Positions 9,631-17,760 of a DNA stretch of 64,000 nt are shown piece by piece. The position numbers were made by a program, and so were the translations under genes. The DNA comes from Streptococcus sp. SN-1. Lineage in GTDB: Bacteria; Bacillota; Bacilli; Lactobacillales; Streptococcaceae. The stretch covers positions 1,054,001 to 1,118,000 of the forward strand of contig NZ_AP028929.1 in NCBI RefSeq assembly GCF_041154385.1, written 5' to 3'. The notes under the pieces were generated by a model. The model was not told the origin of the DNA. It saw nothing but the letters and a program-made list of their open reading frames with translations, and made no database searches. The first letter of the stretch is position 1; each line of letters opens with the position of its first letter.

Positions 9631-9860
9631 TCACTCATTTTATCCTTTCTAAATTCAGAATCATCGAATTGTCTTTCTCTACCGAAGGCATGATCAAGAG
9701 CTTCTTCAAAACTCATGTGACTAATGCTTTGACGCCTTTTGAACGTCGCAAACATCGCTGTCTCTAGTTGCTCTTTGTAAGCAGCTAGTTTTTCTGTCTC
9801 TCTTGCTACCTTACTTTCTTGCCTAGTGACCTTTTCTTCTAAGCGTTCAATAATGGTCAT
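9627..9860 (-). CDS. Hypothetical ICE protein, 77 aa, coiled coil
   Basis: A small charged protein: residues 1-35 form a strong coiled coil (IERLEEKVTRQESKVARETE), and the rest is Arg/Phe-containing with no recognisable motif. A GGAGG site lies just upstream of the ATG. It overlaps the following gene by 4 bp. Similar small helical proteins are common in Tn5252-like elements, but I cannot name the family. Confidence 0.7.
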   Translation of the reverse strand: MTIIERLEEKVTRQESKVARETEKLAAYKEQLETAMFATFKRRQSISHMSFEEALDHAFGRERQFDDSEFRKDKMSE

Positions 9861-9910
9861 ATACGATCCTCCTTCATTTTAATATTAGCTAAAACATCTT
9901 GATTTTGTTA

Positions 9911-10996
9911 TCACAATTCTAAACATTGAGAGATTTGTCTTACTGGTTGATTCCCCAATGTCTCTTTTGCAGTCTCGATCATCAATTGTAAATCTGATTT
10001 CTTTTCTCTAAGGACATCATTCCAGTCTACTTTTTCTTTCCCTGATTCATTATCAGGAAAATCCAGGAAAACAGGAAATCCTGATTGAGATAACTTATCA
10101 GAAAAATCTTTTCCAGCATCATCACAATCTACCGCAAGTGTCAATAAATCAGGATGATTATCAAAATAGCTGGTGGTATCACGAATTGTATTAATCAAAG
10201 GCAATAACTTTGAAGGTATTAGTGTATCTAAAAATTCCAACTTCTGATTTTCTTCAGCTATTAGTCGTAAAGTTTGATAAGCGACAACAGACCTTTTTAA
10301 TCCCTCCATAGATACCAAACGAACATCAGAAAGACTTTGTTGATGAAGTTCGTAATAGCTCATCAAGTCGATGAACGATTCACAAAAGACCAGTCTATTT
10401 GGTTTACCAATGTCAAAGGATATTCCAACATGTCCATGGCTTCCTTTTAGAATCGTTTTTAACCTCTCTCTTGGAAGAGAATGATTCTTATATATCCCTT
10501 GTAAGCTTGCTGCCTGCAGCTTGTGACGATGATCAAAGCTTTTAAAAACGATAACAGGTTCAACTGTTTCATTTGTTTTCCAACTAGCTTGTGCTATCAA
10601 ACCTTGTTGAATCATCTTTTGTACGATTTCTTCTGCGATTCCTCTACATTCTGTTAAATAATATCTGGCTAGACTACAGTTAGAATCTTCTACTCTCTTT
10701 AAAGGATAATAAAATGGTCTCAATCTATTTTCTTGAACAGCTTCTTTTTTTAAAGGTTCTTCAGAAAGAAACGCTAGAGCTTCTTTAAAAGAAATTCCCT
10801 TAACAAGTCGAACAAAATCAATGACATCACCTTGAATATCTCTTGAAAACCATTTAAAAGTATTAGTAGTTGAAAAAATCCGAAATGAATCGTGTTCAGG
10901 ATGCTCATAGACACTGCTCGAAACTTGTTTGAAGGAGATACCTAAACGATTGGCTACATCAAGAATTGAAATTTGCTTACATTCTTCTATTTCCAT
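9911..10996 (-). CDS. Toprim-domain primase-like protein
   Basis: A 361-residue protein resembling the DUF3991/toprim proteins of conjugative elements, thought to act in priming or processing of transferred DNA. The N-terminal part (about 10-85) resembles the front half of DnaG-type primases but lacks a clear Cys zinc motif. A toprim-like segment follows, with the acidic CES motif near 205 (RLVFCESFIDLM) and a DCDDAGKD motif near 290-300, consistent with metal binding. It is followed closely by small coiled-coil genes and preceded, 10 bp away, by a VirB8-like gene, so it belongs to the same operon. Catalytic activity is not proven by sequence. Confidence 0.82.
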   Translation of the reverse strand: MEIEECKQISILDVANRLGISFKQVSSSVYEHPEHDSFRIFSTTNTFKWFSRDIQGDVIDFVRLVKGISFKEALAFLSEEPLKKEAVQENRLRPFYYPLKRVEDSNCSLARYYLTECRGIAEEIVQKMIQQGLIAQASWKTNETVEPVIVFKSFDHRHKLQAASLQGIYKNHSLPRERLKTILKGSHGHVGISFDIGKPNRLVFCESFIDLMSYYELHQQSLSDVRLVSMEGLKRSVVAYQTLRLIAEENQKLEFLDTLIPSKLLPLINTIRDTTSYFDNHPDLLTLAVDCDDAGKDFSDKLSQSGFPVFLDFPDNESGKEKVDWNDVLREKKSDLQLMIETAKETLGNQPVRQISQCLEL

Positions 10997-11005
10997 GCAA
11001 TATCA

Positions 11006-11647
11006 TCATTTTGTCGTAGTATTTGGCAGTGATGGTATTGATGATGATTCTTCTAAAGTTTTAGGAGTGGCCTTATCTAAATCATCTAACCCAGATTTCC
11101 AAACCTGTACTTGATTGACCAATAACTTACCAGGTAGTTTAGAATAGGACAATTTAACAGTTCTTGTTTCTGTCTGATTGGTCTTTGATTGGTTGGCATT
11201 CTTTAAATCGGATACATAGGTTACATTATAAGAGACCATGGCAATAGCTTGATTCGTAGTCTGATTGACAAAGATATCAGCTTTTTCAAAATGATAATCT
11301 AAAATATAATCCTTATACACTTGGTTCATGGCATCATTTTGACTTGACAATTCTTGAGAATAAGCCGATTCAGTCATATAAGGTTGAATACGTGTATTAT
11401 TTTCTCCGAGCTTTTCTTTCGTATAGTACTGAGTCAAAAATTCTTTTACAGTATCCGATGACAAAATGCTGGCTTTATCTTCTGCTTGTTTGTCCTCTAC
11501 AAGTTTAGCTGCAGCCAATTCGATTTCTTTGCGACTTTGTTTAGCAGTAGAATGTTGACCCACAGTATATCCCATCATGAGAATAAAGCTGGTTGCAGCC
11601 ACTGCTCCAACACTAATTAAGGCTTTAGTTTTGACTTTATTTAACAT
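11006..11647 (-). CDS. VirB8/TcpC-like conjugation protein (putative)
   Basis: A 213-residue protein with one N-terminal membrane segment (about 9-30), a charged helical stalk, and an extracellular domain of about 130 residues (about 70-190) with the alternating helix and strand pattern of NTF2-like VirB8/TcpC domains. The tail is Ser/Pro/Thr-rich. In ICEs such proteins are structural parts of the mating channel. It is the first gene of the 11647-8937 unit and stands directly downstream of one of the shared ICE promoters. The assignment rests on topology and context, not on a signature motif. Confidence 0.62.
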   Translation of the reverse strand: MLNKVKTKALISVGAVAATSFILMMGYTVGQHSTAKQSRKEIELAAAKLVEDKQAEDKASILSSDTVKEFLTQYYTKEKLGENNTRIQPYMTESAYSQELSSQNDAMNQVYKDYILDYHFEKADIFVNQTTNQAIAMVSYNVTYVSDLKNANQSKTNQTETRTVKLSYSKLPGKLLVNQVQVWKSGLDDLDKATPKTLEESSSIPSLPNTTTK

Positions 11648-11678
11648 CTTAGACCTTCTTTCTATAAAAACTAGGTCA

Positions 11679-11712
11679 AGAATAGCAGATAAATCTTGAA
11701 AAAAGTATCACA
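11679..11712 (-). promoter_or_regulatory. Shared ICE promoter element, copy 1
   Basis: On the minus strand: TGTGATA-N4-TTTCAA (box 11696-11712), then 11 bp, then TATTCT as -10 (11684-11679). The same box with identical internal and -10 spacing stands before the genes starting at 25140 and 46223 and in the duplicate at 35991-36007. No TTGACA-like -35 is present, so an activator seems needed. See findings. Confidence 0.68.
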
Positions 11713-11717
11713 GAAGT

Positions 11718-11740
11718 AAAAATGCCACCCGAAGGTGGCC
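11718..11740 (-). terminator. Terminator insulating the ICE promoter
   Basis: Hairpin GCCACC/GGTGGC (11724-11739) followed on the minus strand by ATTTTTA. It lies between the response-regulator gene and the ICE promoter at 11679-11712 and would stop read-through from the two-component operon. Confidence 0.75.
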
Positions 11741-11898
11741 AATATAACTTACAAAATTAGTAATCCGTCTGATAAAGTTTTTTATACAAACCATTTTTCA
11801 GATACCATAAACATAATGATTTTCTCCTTAATTACTAATAGATTATCAAATATACCGTTTATTAGAATGAGTAATATGTGAAATTTTTGTAAATAAAT

Positions 11899-11925
11899 TA
11901 AAAAAGCTACATCTTCTGCAGCTTT
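11899..11925 (-). terminator. Terminator after response-regulator gene
   Basis: Stem AAAGCT/AGCTTT followed by TTTTTT on the minus strand, starting directly at the response-regulator stop codon. Confidence 0.7.
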
Positions 11926-12522
11926 CTAATCTGGTGGAAAATAACCCAACTGCTCAGCGATATGAATCGCCTCCTGCCTGTTAGTCACTCCCAATTTTGA
12001 AAAGATATTGGCCAAGTGATTGGAAACTGTACGTTTACTCACATAGACCTTGTCACAGACATCATCAATGGTCAAGCCATTTCTAACCAGTTCTAGTATC
12101 TCGATTTCTCGTGGTGTTAGCACCTCTACCATCACTTCATCTGAAAAAACCTTACCACCTATATAAATCTTTTCCAGTTTTTTCACCAACTCATCTGGGT
12201 CCATACTTTTGTCCAGAAAGCCATAAGCCCCCATAACTTTAGCTCGGTGTTCATACATTTTTTTACTGTAACCTGTCAAAATCACAACCTTACTAGAACA
12301 ACCATTGTCGATAATCTCTTGTGCCAAGGTCAGCCCATCATCTTGATACAGACTCGTCAGGTTGATGTCAATCAAAATAATGTCGTAGTCATTAAAAGCA
12401 ATCTCCGAAATAGTCGAAAAATTATCCACTAACTGGACCTTTTTAATGTTTTCCGATAACTCTAAAATCATCTTAATACTTTGGCTAAATAATTTATGAT
12501 CATCAATTAACAAAATTTTCAT
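11926..12522 (-). CDS. NarL/LuxR-type response regulator
   Basis: A 198-residue DNA-binding response regulator. The receiver domain (about 1-120) has the acidic pair in LLIDDH and the phosphorylation Asp in IILIDINL. The C-terminal LuxR-type helix-turn-helix (about 135-195) contains TPREIEILELV and VSKRTVSNHLANIFSKLGV. The chosen start is the ATG at 12522, preceded by AAGGAG; an upstream in-frame ATG at 12540 has no such site. It overlaps the kinase gene by 20 bp, so the two are coupled. Likely targets are the promoters of the ABC transporter and peptide genes, which share a 17-bp box (16981-16997 and 17705-17721). That link is inference. Confidence 0.9.
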   Translation of the reverse strand: MKILLIDDHKLFSQSIKMILELSENIKKVQLVDNFSTISEIAFNDYDIILIDINLTSLYQDDGLTLAQEIIDNGCSSKVVILTGYSKKMYEHRAKVMGAYGFLDKSMDPDELVKKLEKIYIGGKVFSDEVMVEVLTPREIEILELVRNGLTIDDVCDKVYVSKRTVSNHLANIFSKLGVTNRQEAIHIAEQLGYFPPD

Positions 12523-14077
12523 AACACAACTCCTTATCAATCGGGAGAGTAATTTCTACACGAAATCTCTTATTATTTTCAAAAATCTGCATTTGACCAC
12601 CTAAAACACTAATTTTATTAGACATATTTTTCAAGCCATAACCTAAGGATTTTTCTGTTTGAAGGCAGTCATTTTCAGAAATGATAAAAATAGCGTCATC
12701 ATGCACATCAATCTTCAAAGAAATCCTTCCACCACTAGCGTACTTAACGGCATTGGTCGCCAACTCCTCAACCAGACGATAGGCAATTTTATCGTAAGGA
12801 GATAAAAGCCTAAAGTGGGCAGGAAACTGTGTGACGACTTCATTTTCTGCGTGATAGCGCTTGACAATCCGATTAATCAACCCTTTATACTGGATATCTA
12901 ACTGCTCGTCTGTTTCTACCATTGGCTGATAATAATCCATCCGCTCACGAATCCGCTGAACCAACTCCTCTGTTACCAGATTGATCTGTTCACCAAAAGC
13001 TTGATTGCTACTATATTTATTGAAATTTTTTATTGCCATCACATTTTGCAGGATTTCATTGTGAAGAAATTCGGAGAACTGTTGTTCTGTATCTTCATTT
13101 GCCAGCAGATTTTTCACCATACGGTTACGCTTTAAAAAGAGAACTTTTACATAATCCCTAGCATCTAGCATTTCAGCAGAACGAAAAAGGCGAATCAATT
13201 CTTCCGAACAAATCCCGAACAATAGTAACATGATATTCAAGACCAAAAAGCTCGTGTTTAAATCTAGACGAAAGATGATGAAAATGCCTACTAACAAAAA
13301 CATAACCAGTAAAAACAAGCGTGAAAAAGTTTTTATATAGGACAACTTCAACTCTACTACCTTTTTTTGAAGAGAGCTGACAATCGTTTTGAAGTGTAAA
13401 AAAGCTAAGATACCAAGAATTTCTAGATACCAGACTAGGTTCATCACTCCTGAGCCCGTCGTATTGATATACAAAAAGAAATAAGAAAGAGGCAATATCA
13501 AAGCTAATATCCACAAATTTCGTCTCTGATACTTGAGTTTACTTTTCAACTCTTTATGATATAAAATCAGTAAAATCAAGGGAACAAGGTTTAAAAAGAA
13601 AGACGCAAACAAGGACAGAAATAGAAAAATTGAAGGACTTAACAGATATGAACTAATGGTGATTAGTGTCAACACAAAGGACACACTCAACAGTTCTTCT
13701 CCTATTTTCTCTCCCAGAAAGATAATAGACAGAGAACTATACACCAATAAAAAAGAGTTGAGCGGATGAAGAATATCAAAAAAGTGCAACAGGGTGCTTG
13801 CAACTCCTTGATTAAATATGGATTGCCAGCTAATGAGAAACATCATCAGGAGCAACCAAAGTTTCAACTCACTATACCGAAAGGTCACAATATTACAAAT
13901 ATAGCTAAATACAATTAAAGCAATAATCAGCAATAAAACCATCTGCAAGGAAAAATCTGTCGAAAAGTCCAGAGGGATCCTATGATAAATATAAATCATT
14001 AAAGCTAGATGATTAAAAATCGTCAACCACCACAATAAAAGTGAGTTTTTCGAGAGCGATTTGACAAATTGTTTCAT
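12503..14077 (-). CDS. Membrane sensor histidine kinase (DesK/HisKA_3 type)
   Basis: A 524-residue sensor kinase with about ten hydrophobic segments in residues 1-300, and a cytoplasmic kinase core. The phospho-acceptor is probably His in FLHNEILQNVMAIKN (about 337), a HisKA_3-like H-box with HN in place of HD. The ATP-binding domain shows ELATNAVKYA and GYGLKNM. It is transcribed with the NarL-type regulator from an extended -10 promoter at 14109-14117. The polytopic sensor differs from the two-helix BceS type, although the adjacent transporter is BceAB-like. It probably senses a peptide or membrane stress; the ligand is unknown. Confidence 0.88.
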   Translation of the reverse strand: MKQFVKSLSKNSLLLWWLTIFNHLALMIYIYHRIPLDFSTDFSLQMVLLLIIALIVFSYICNIVTFRYSELKLWLLLMMFLISWQSIFNQGVASTLLHFFDILHPLNSFLLVYSSLSIIFLGEKIGEELLSVSFVLTLITISSYLLSPSIFLFLSLFASFFLNLVPLILLILYHKELKSKLKYQRRNLWILALILPLSYFFLYINTTGSGVMNLVWYLEILGILAFLHFKTIVSSLQKKVVELKLSYIKTFSRLFLLVMFLLVGIFIIFRLDLNTSFLVLNIMLLLFGICSEELIRLFRSAEMLDARDYVKVLFLKRNRMVKNLLANEDTEQQFSEFLHNEILQNVMAIKNFNKYSSNQAFGEQINLVTEELVQRIRERMDYYQPMVETDEQLDIQYKGLINRIVKRYHAENEVVTQFPAHFRLLSPYDKIAYRLVEELATNAVKYASGGRISLKIDVHDDAIFIISENDCLQTEKSLGYGLKNMSNKISVLGGQMQIFENNKRFRVEITLPIDKELCYENFVN

Positions 14078-14108
14078 ATATATCCACTTCCTGAACTACT
14101 TTAATATC

Positions 14109-14153
14109 ATTATAACACAATACCAGAATTGCAGGATAGGCAACTCTGGTATT
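14109..14153 (-). promoter_or_regulatory. Kinase operon promoter overlapping an inverted repeat
   Basis: An extended -10 (TGTTATAAT, hexamer 14109-14114) lies about 32 bp upstream of the kinase start. Directly upstream is an inverted repeat AATACCAGA...TCTGGTATT (14119-14153), which begins just after the permease stop. It could be the weak terminator of the transporter operon, an operator of the kinase promoter, or both. The T-run is poor. Confidence 0.6.
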
Positions 14154-14157
14154 TGAC

Positions 14158-16173
14158 TTAATTTTCAATAATTTGCCAACTTACTCTGTAAGTCACTAGC
14201 AGGTAAAGGACAAAGAGTAAAACCGCTACTCCCAGATAGGTGATATCAATAGAAATGCTGGTATTAGCGAAATTCTCAAAATAGCCCAAAAGAGCGGTAC
14301 TCAAGGCAAATGCTAGCGGACCTGCGATGACCAGCGGAACCAAGAAATAACTTAGAATCTGTTGCAAAAGAATAAAGCGATTTTGCTTCCTCTTATTCCC
14401 AAGAAGATATAAGATTTGATAATCATTGACACTATCCAAAGCACTTGTAGAAGTTTGAAGGGACAAGATACTGAGGGAAATAATGATAAAAATAACACTG
14501 ACAAAAATCATGACAAAGACAATGACGCCCATAAATCCAAGGTAAACCTCAAAAATACTTCCTTTCGTTTGATAGGTGAACGAATTCAACTCTGCTCCAT
14601 CACGAGTGAAGTAGTATTTTTCAATCCACTGACTTAAGAATGTTTCTACTTCCCGTTTGTCAATGTTTTCTTTGAAATTGGCAACATAGGTCGTGTGGTC
14701 TTCCGTCAATCCAACTACTACCTTATCTGGTACAATCAAGGTTCCTGCGTCATTTAGACCTACTGAAGATAAAAAGTAAACTGTTTCAAGTGGCTTCGAA
14801 GAGGCAAGGTTGAGAGAATGACCGTTAATCATGAGGGTTTTGGTCGTTGATAGAAAGTCCTGGATCTGCTTGGCAGTTCCTTTATAGTTGGCATTGACCA
14901 GAAATTGGTTATCTGCCAAGTCAACCGCTTTTTCCCCTTGCAGTTTGCGGAGATGATTGTAGGCAGAAATTCCTAAAATCGGTACTTTTGATTCAGGAAG
15001 TTTCTTATCATGCTCCCAGAGATTGCTGGTATCAATCAAATCTTTATAGATTACATCACTAGAATAGCTAGGATAGCTGTACTCTTCTTTGATGAAATTA
15101 AAGTCAAAGCCATCGGCTTTCAATCTGTCTTTGACAGATTCCTGAGAAAATTGAAACTCCTGACCACGATAGAGATTGACAGTTACATCATAAGGTGAGT
15201 ATTTGTTCAGCTCTCGGTTCATAGTCGTATAGGCACTACCACTAAAAACTAGTAAGCTGAGAGCCAGTGTCAAGGTCAAGGATAAGACAGCCAACGTGAC
15301 CGAATTACTATCAGCTTGTTTTGAAAATTGACGGATTTTAAAAGTGTTTAGTTTGTTATAGTAGGTTTGAGGCAGTTTTCTAAGGGAGACCAAGATAAAA
15401 TGGCTTAAGCTATTGTAAAATAAAATCACAAAAATCACGAAGATAGATACCAGCAAGATACCCCAGCTTTTCAAGAATGATAGATGATGATAGTCTGAAA
15501 AATAGAGAGCACCAAAACCGATAACAGCTGTCGAAAGAATAAAGAGAAGTGCTTGAAGAACTGGCTTGCCTTTTGCAAAGACAGATTTTTTGACCCCATT
15601 TTCTTGAATGAGTGCAATGATATTTTGCTTTCTAAAGGTAAGAATGTCCATGACACCAACAATAAAACTGGTTACCAAATAGGAATAAACTAGTAAGATG
15701 ACAGACTTGCTATCAAAAAAAAGCAGACTACCAAAGTAATTGGCCATAAAAAACTCAGATGCAACCTTAGATAGAATGACCAGTAAAATCAATCCAAGCA
15801 AGAAACCTAGAATCAAGGAAAAGATATTGACCAGCATGGTTTCAAAGAACAGGGTACGAATAATATGCCTCTTCTTCATTCCCAGCGTTGCATAAAGTCC
15901 CAGCTCTTTCTTGCGCCGTCCCAGCACAAAATTTGTGGAGTAAACGATGAGAAAGGCAATCGCCGATAGAATCAGATAGGAAAGCAAGCCCATGTACTGG
16001 CTCATCACCTTCGTCAGCATTTCCTTTGCCCCTGATAAACTTTGCATCACTGGATGGCTTGGTAAAGCATTAAAAGCATAGAGCAAGCTATAAATCAAGG
16101 TTAGACTGAAAAAGTAGATGGTGTAAGTCTGTAAATTTCGAAATACATTTCGTAAAATTAATTTTGGATACAT
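14158..16173 (-). CDS. BceB-type ABC transporter permease (FtsX family)
   Basis: A 671-residue permease with the layout of BceB/VraG peptide-resistance transporters: one N-terminal helix, a first FtsX block (about 60-190), more helices to about 310, a large extracellular domain of about 200 residues (about 315-525), and a C-terminal FtsX block with three helices (about 540-665). Proteins of this type remove or detoxify antimicrobial peptides such as lantibiotics and bacitracin. It lies 12 bp after its ATPase gene and forms a two-gene operon with it. Neighbouring broken lantibiotic-like genes suggest it once gave, or still gives, self-protection. Substrate unknown. Confidence 0.9.
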   Translation of the reverse strand: MYPKLILRNVFRNLQTYTIYFFSLTLIYSLLYAFNALPSHPVMQSLSGAKEMLTKVMSQYMGLLSYLILSAIAFLIVYSTNFVLGRRKKELGLYATLGMKKRHIIRTLFFETMLVNIFSLILGFLLGLILLVILSKVASEFFMANYFGSLLFFDSKSVILLVYSYLVTSFIVGVMDILTFRKQNIIALIQENGVKKSVFAKGKPVLQALLFILSTAVIGFGALYFSDYHHLSFLKSWGILLVSIFVIFVILFYNSLSHFILVSLRKLPQTYYNKLNTFKIRQFSKQADSNSVTLAVLSLTLTLALSLLVFSGSAYTTMNRELNKYSPYDVTVNLYRGQEFQFSQESVKDRLKADGFDFNFIKEEYSYPSYSSDVIYKDLIDTSNLWEHDKKLPESKVPILGISAYNHLRKLQGEKAVDLADNQFLVNANYKGTAKQIQDFLSTTKTLMINGHSLNLASSKPLETVYFLSSVGLNDAGTLIVPDKVVVGLTEDHTTYVANFKENIDKREVETFLSQWIEKYYFTRDGAELNSFTYQTKGSIFEVYLGFMGVIVFVMIFVSVIFIIISLSILSLQTSTSALDSVNDYQILYLLGNKRKQNRFILLQQILSYFLVPLVIAGPLAFALSTALLGYFENFANTSISIDITYLGVAVLLFVLYLLVTYRVSWQIIEN

Positions 16174-16185
16174 ACTCTCTTCCTC

Positions 16186-16923
16186 CTATCTGGTACGGCT
16201 GTAAATCTCTTGCAAATACTGTTCATTAGATAAGCTGTTACGTTCCAAATCATCCATAATCTTTCCATCGCTAAGTAGCACCATCCGTGAAGAGTACTTG
16301 GCTGCAGCAGGGTCATGCGTAACCAGTAAAATGGTAATACCAAAACTTTTATTGATTTCCTGCAAAAGTGCCATCAGTTTTTCAGAATTGGCAGAGTCCA
16401 AGGCTCCTGTCGGCTCATCTGCGATAATCAGTTTAGAATCATCAATCAAGGCTCTAGCAGTTGCCACACGTTGTCTCTGGCCACCTGATAACTGATTAGG
16501 AAACTTATCTTTTAAGTTTTGAATGGCCAACTTATACAAAATTTCCTCAATCTTATCCTGATGTTTTTTGATATTTTTCCCCTGAATTTGAAGAGGTAGA
16601 ATGATATTTTCATAGACCGTCAAGGTTTCCACCAAGTTGTAGGCTTGGAAAATATAGGAAATGTTTTTAGCACGATAGTCAGCTAGTTCATTTTCCTTGG
16701 CATGGATGATGTCAAAATCTTCAAATCGAATCTCACCTGATGTTGGTTTATCAATCGTTGAAATACAGTTGAGGAGTGTTGTTTTTCCACTACCACTGGC
16801 ACCCATAATTGCCAGAAATTCACCTTTTTCAACGGACAAGTTCACATCTAATAAAGCATGAACGATATTATCCCCTTGACCAAATGTTTTCGTTAATCCT
16901 GTCACAATAAGCTGTTTCATCAT
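16186..16923 (-). CDS. ABC transporter ATP-binding protein (BceA-like)
   Basis: A 245-residue ATPase with all motifs intact: Walker A GASGSGKTTLL (about 40-50), Q-loop in YIFQAYNLV, signature LSGGQRQRVATARAL (about 143), Walker B LIIADEPTGALDS and the switch His in LLVTHD. It belongs to the MacB/LolD/BceA class of exporters that work with FtsX-type permeases. A GGAGG site precedes the start. Its promoter (16954-16997) carries the same 17-bp box, at the same distance from the -10, as the promoter of the peptide gene at 17631, so the two are probably under one regulator. Confidence 0.93.
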   Translation of the reverse strand: MMKQLIVTGLTKTFGQGDNIVHALLDVNLSVEKGEFLAIMGASGSGKTTLLNCISTIDKPTSGEIRFEDFDIIHAKENELADYRAKNISYIFQAYNLVETLTVYENIILPLQIQGKNIKKHQDKIEEILYKLAIQNLKDKFPNQLSGGQRQRVATARALIDDSKLIIADEPTGALDSANSEKLMALLQEINKSFGITILLVTHDPAAAKYSSRMVLLSDGKIMDDLERNSLSNEQYLQEIYSRTR

Positions 16924-16953
16924 TTCATTCCTCCGTTTCTTTATTACTCTCTC

Positions 16954-16997
16954 ATTATACGGTTTCTTTCAAGGTTTTCCATGAGTATTTTGTGCAA
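16954..16997 (-). promoter_or_regulatory. Transporter operon promoter with putative regulator box
   Basis: On the minus strand the -10 is TATAAT (16959-16954). Exactly 21 bp upstream lies TTGCAC-AAAA-TACTCAT (16981-16997). The same box, TTGCAC-GATT-TACTCAT, stands 21 bp upstream of the -10 at 17678-17683. No good -35 exists, as expected for an activated promoter. Confidence 0.65.
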
Positions 16998-17011
16998 TAT
17001 ATTCAAGTTAT

Positions 17012-17041
17012 AAAAAACCGATACCTTTTTCAGGTATCGGT
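17012..17041 (-). terminator. Terminator after the 35-aa membrane peptide gene
   Basis: Perfect 9-bp stem ACCGATACC/GGTATCGGT followed by TTTTTTA on the minus strand. It ends the small peptide transcription unit just before the transporter promoter. Confidence 0.88.
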
Positions 17042-17050
17042 CGATGTTGA

Positions 17051-17158
17051 TTATTTGCGATCGTTTCTTTTTTTCATAAAGTAAACAATCCCTATGACAA
17101 TAACTCCTAAGACCAGTACAGGTGCATAGAATTCTAGTGTTCCAATAATTCCTTCCAT
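17051..17158 (-). CDS. Small single-pass membrane peptide, 35 aa
   Basis: The frame opens with a strong AGGAGG site 7 nt upstream of the ATG and closes just before a perfect terminator. The product begins MEGIIGTLEFYAPVLVLGVI, has one hydrophobic helix (about 10-27) and ends in a basic tail KKRNDRK, so the C-terminus is probably cytoplasmic. It follows a broken lantibiotic-like peptide gene by 31 bp and shares its promoter. It may be an immunity peptide or a membrane-active peptide; neither can be shown from sequence. Confidence 0.72.
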   Translation of the reverse strand: MEGIIGTLEFYAPVLVLGVIVIGIVYFMKKRNDRK

Positions 17159-17189
17159 TTTATCCTCCTATCAAAAAATAGAGGTAGTT

Positions 17190-17366
17190 TTATCCACAGC
17201 GCACGTTTGGCGAAGTACATTCATAAGAATATGTAAACCACCAACCACAGCAACCTTGTACTGTTAATCTAACAGTCGTACGTCACCCAGCAGTATATTT
17301 ACCATTTAACTCTTGGCTATTAATTTCATAATCTAAAGAATCAATCTCAAAATGGTCTTGTTTCAT
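17190..17366 (-). pseudogene. Lantibiotic-like precursor peptide, interrupted by TGA
   Basis: The ATG at 17366 has a GAGGAG site and a perfect promoter. The frame encodes a 27-residue acidic leader (MKQDHFEIDSLDYEINSQEL...) that stops at a TGA (17283-17285). In the same frame the next 30 codons encode a Thr/Cys-rich core, RTTVRLTVQGCCGWW then FTYSYECTSPNVRCG, ending at TAA 17190. Leader plus core have the size and composition of lantibiotic precursors. The TGA aligns with a stop in the second peptide gene and may replace a Trp codon. No lanthionine-forming enzyme gene is present nearby. RiPP identity is inference; a truncated leader could still be made. Confidence 0.68.
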
Positions 17367-17383
17367 TTGTATTTCTCCTCGTA

Positions 17384-17412
17384 AATATAACACCAAATCA
17401 AAGTGTTGTCAA
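17384..17412 (-). promoter_or_regulatory. Consensus promoter of the first peptide gene
   Basis: On the minus strand TTGACA (17412-17407), 17-bp spacer, TATATT (17389-17384), 18 bp before the ATG at 17366. Unlike the neighbouring promoters it needs no activator by sequence. Confidence 0.82.
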
Positions 17413-17452
17413 TGTTTTGTAATATAACTCAAGAATTTTCCTTTTGTTTTAT

Positions 17453-17631
17453 CTAACAACAAACATTATTTCTCGTATACTCATAGGAACAGGTGAAACA
17501 CAATCCACAGCGACCTGCTAGTGTCATTTTAAAAGCTATGCACCACTAGCTCCTGATTTCCCGGAAAGTTCTTGGTTTTCAACCTCGAAACTTAGAGAAT
17601 CAATCTCTGGACGACTTGTATTTTTAGACAT
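17453..17631 (-). pseudogene. Lantibiotic-like precursor peptide, stop plus frameshift
   Basis: The ATG at 17631 is preceded by GGAGG. It encodes a 31-residue leader (MSKNTSRPEIDSLSFEVENQ...) ending at TAG (17536-17538). The core continues in another frame: FKMTLAGRCGLC then FTCSYEYTRNNVCC, stop at 17453-17455. Restoring one T in the TTTT run just after the stop, and a Trp at the stop, gives a continuous precursor that aligns with the first peptide (shared IDSL, QEL-G-K, CG, FT-SYE, NV-C). Two lesions suggest decay rather than sequencing error. The leader and its regulated promoter remain intact. Confidence 0.66.
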
Positions 17632-17677
17632 AAGGTTGCCTCCTTCCTTCTTTTAGATGATCATCATTACAGTAACT

Positions 17678-17721
17678 AGTATAAACTCTAGTATTGGCTA
17701 AGTAATGAGTAAATCGTGCAA
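17678..17721 (-). promoter_or_regulatory. Peptide gene promoter with putative regulator box
   Basis: On the minus strand TATACT (-10, 17683-17678); 21 bp upstream is TTGCAC-GATT-TACTCAT (17705-17721). It matches the transporter-promoter box at 14 of 17 positions, at the same spacing. Likely target of the adjacent two-component system. Confidence 0.65.
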
Positions 17722-17760
17722 GTTTCTTATTTTCGAGAAAAATTTTTATAGTTCCCAATT

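Noticed and set aside
11782..11814. Ten-codon frame MFMVSEKWFV after an AAGGAG
   Set aside because: The RBS is good, but the frame is very short, has no promoter in view, and lies after the response-regulator terminator; a remnant in another frame is equally likely.
13173..13514. 113-codon minus-strand frame inside the kinase gene
   Set aside because: It overlaps the well-supported kinase in another frame and has no recognisable content.
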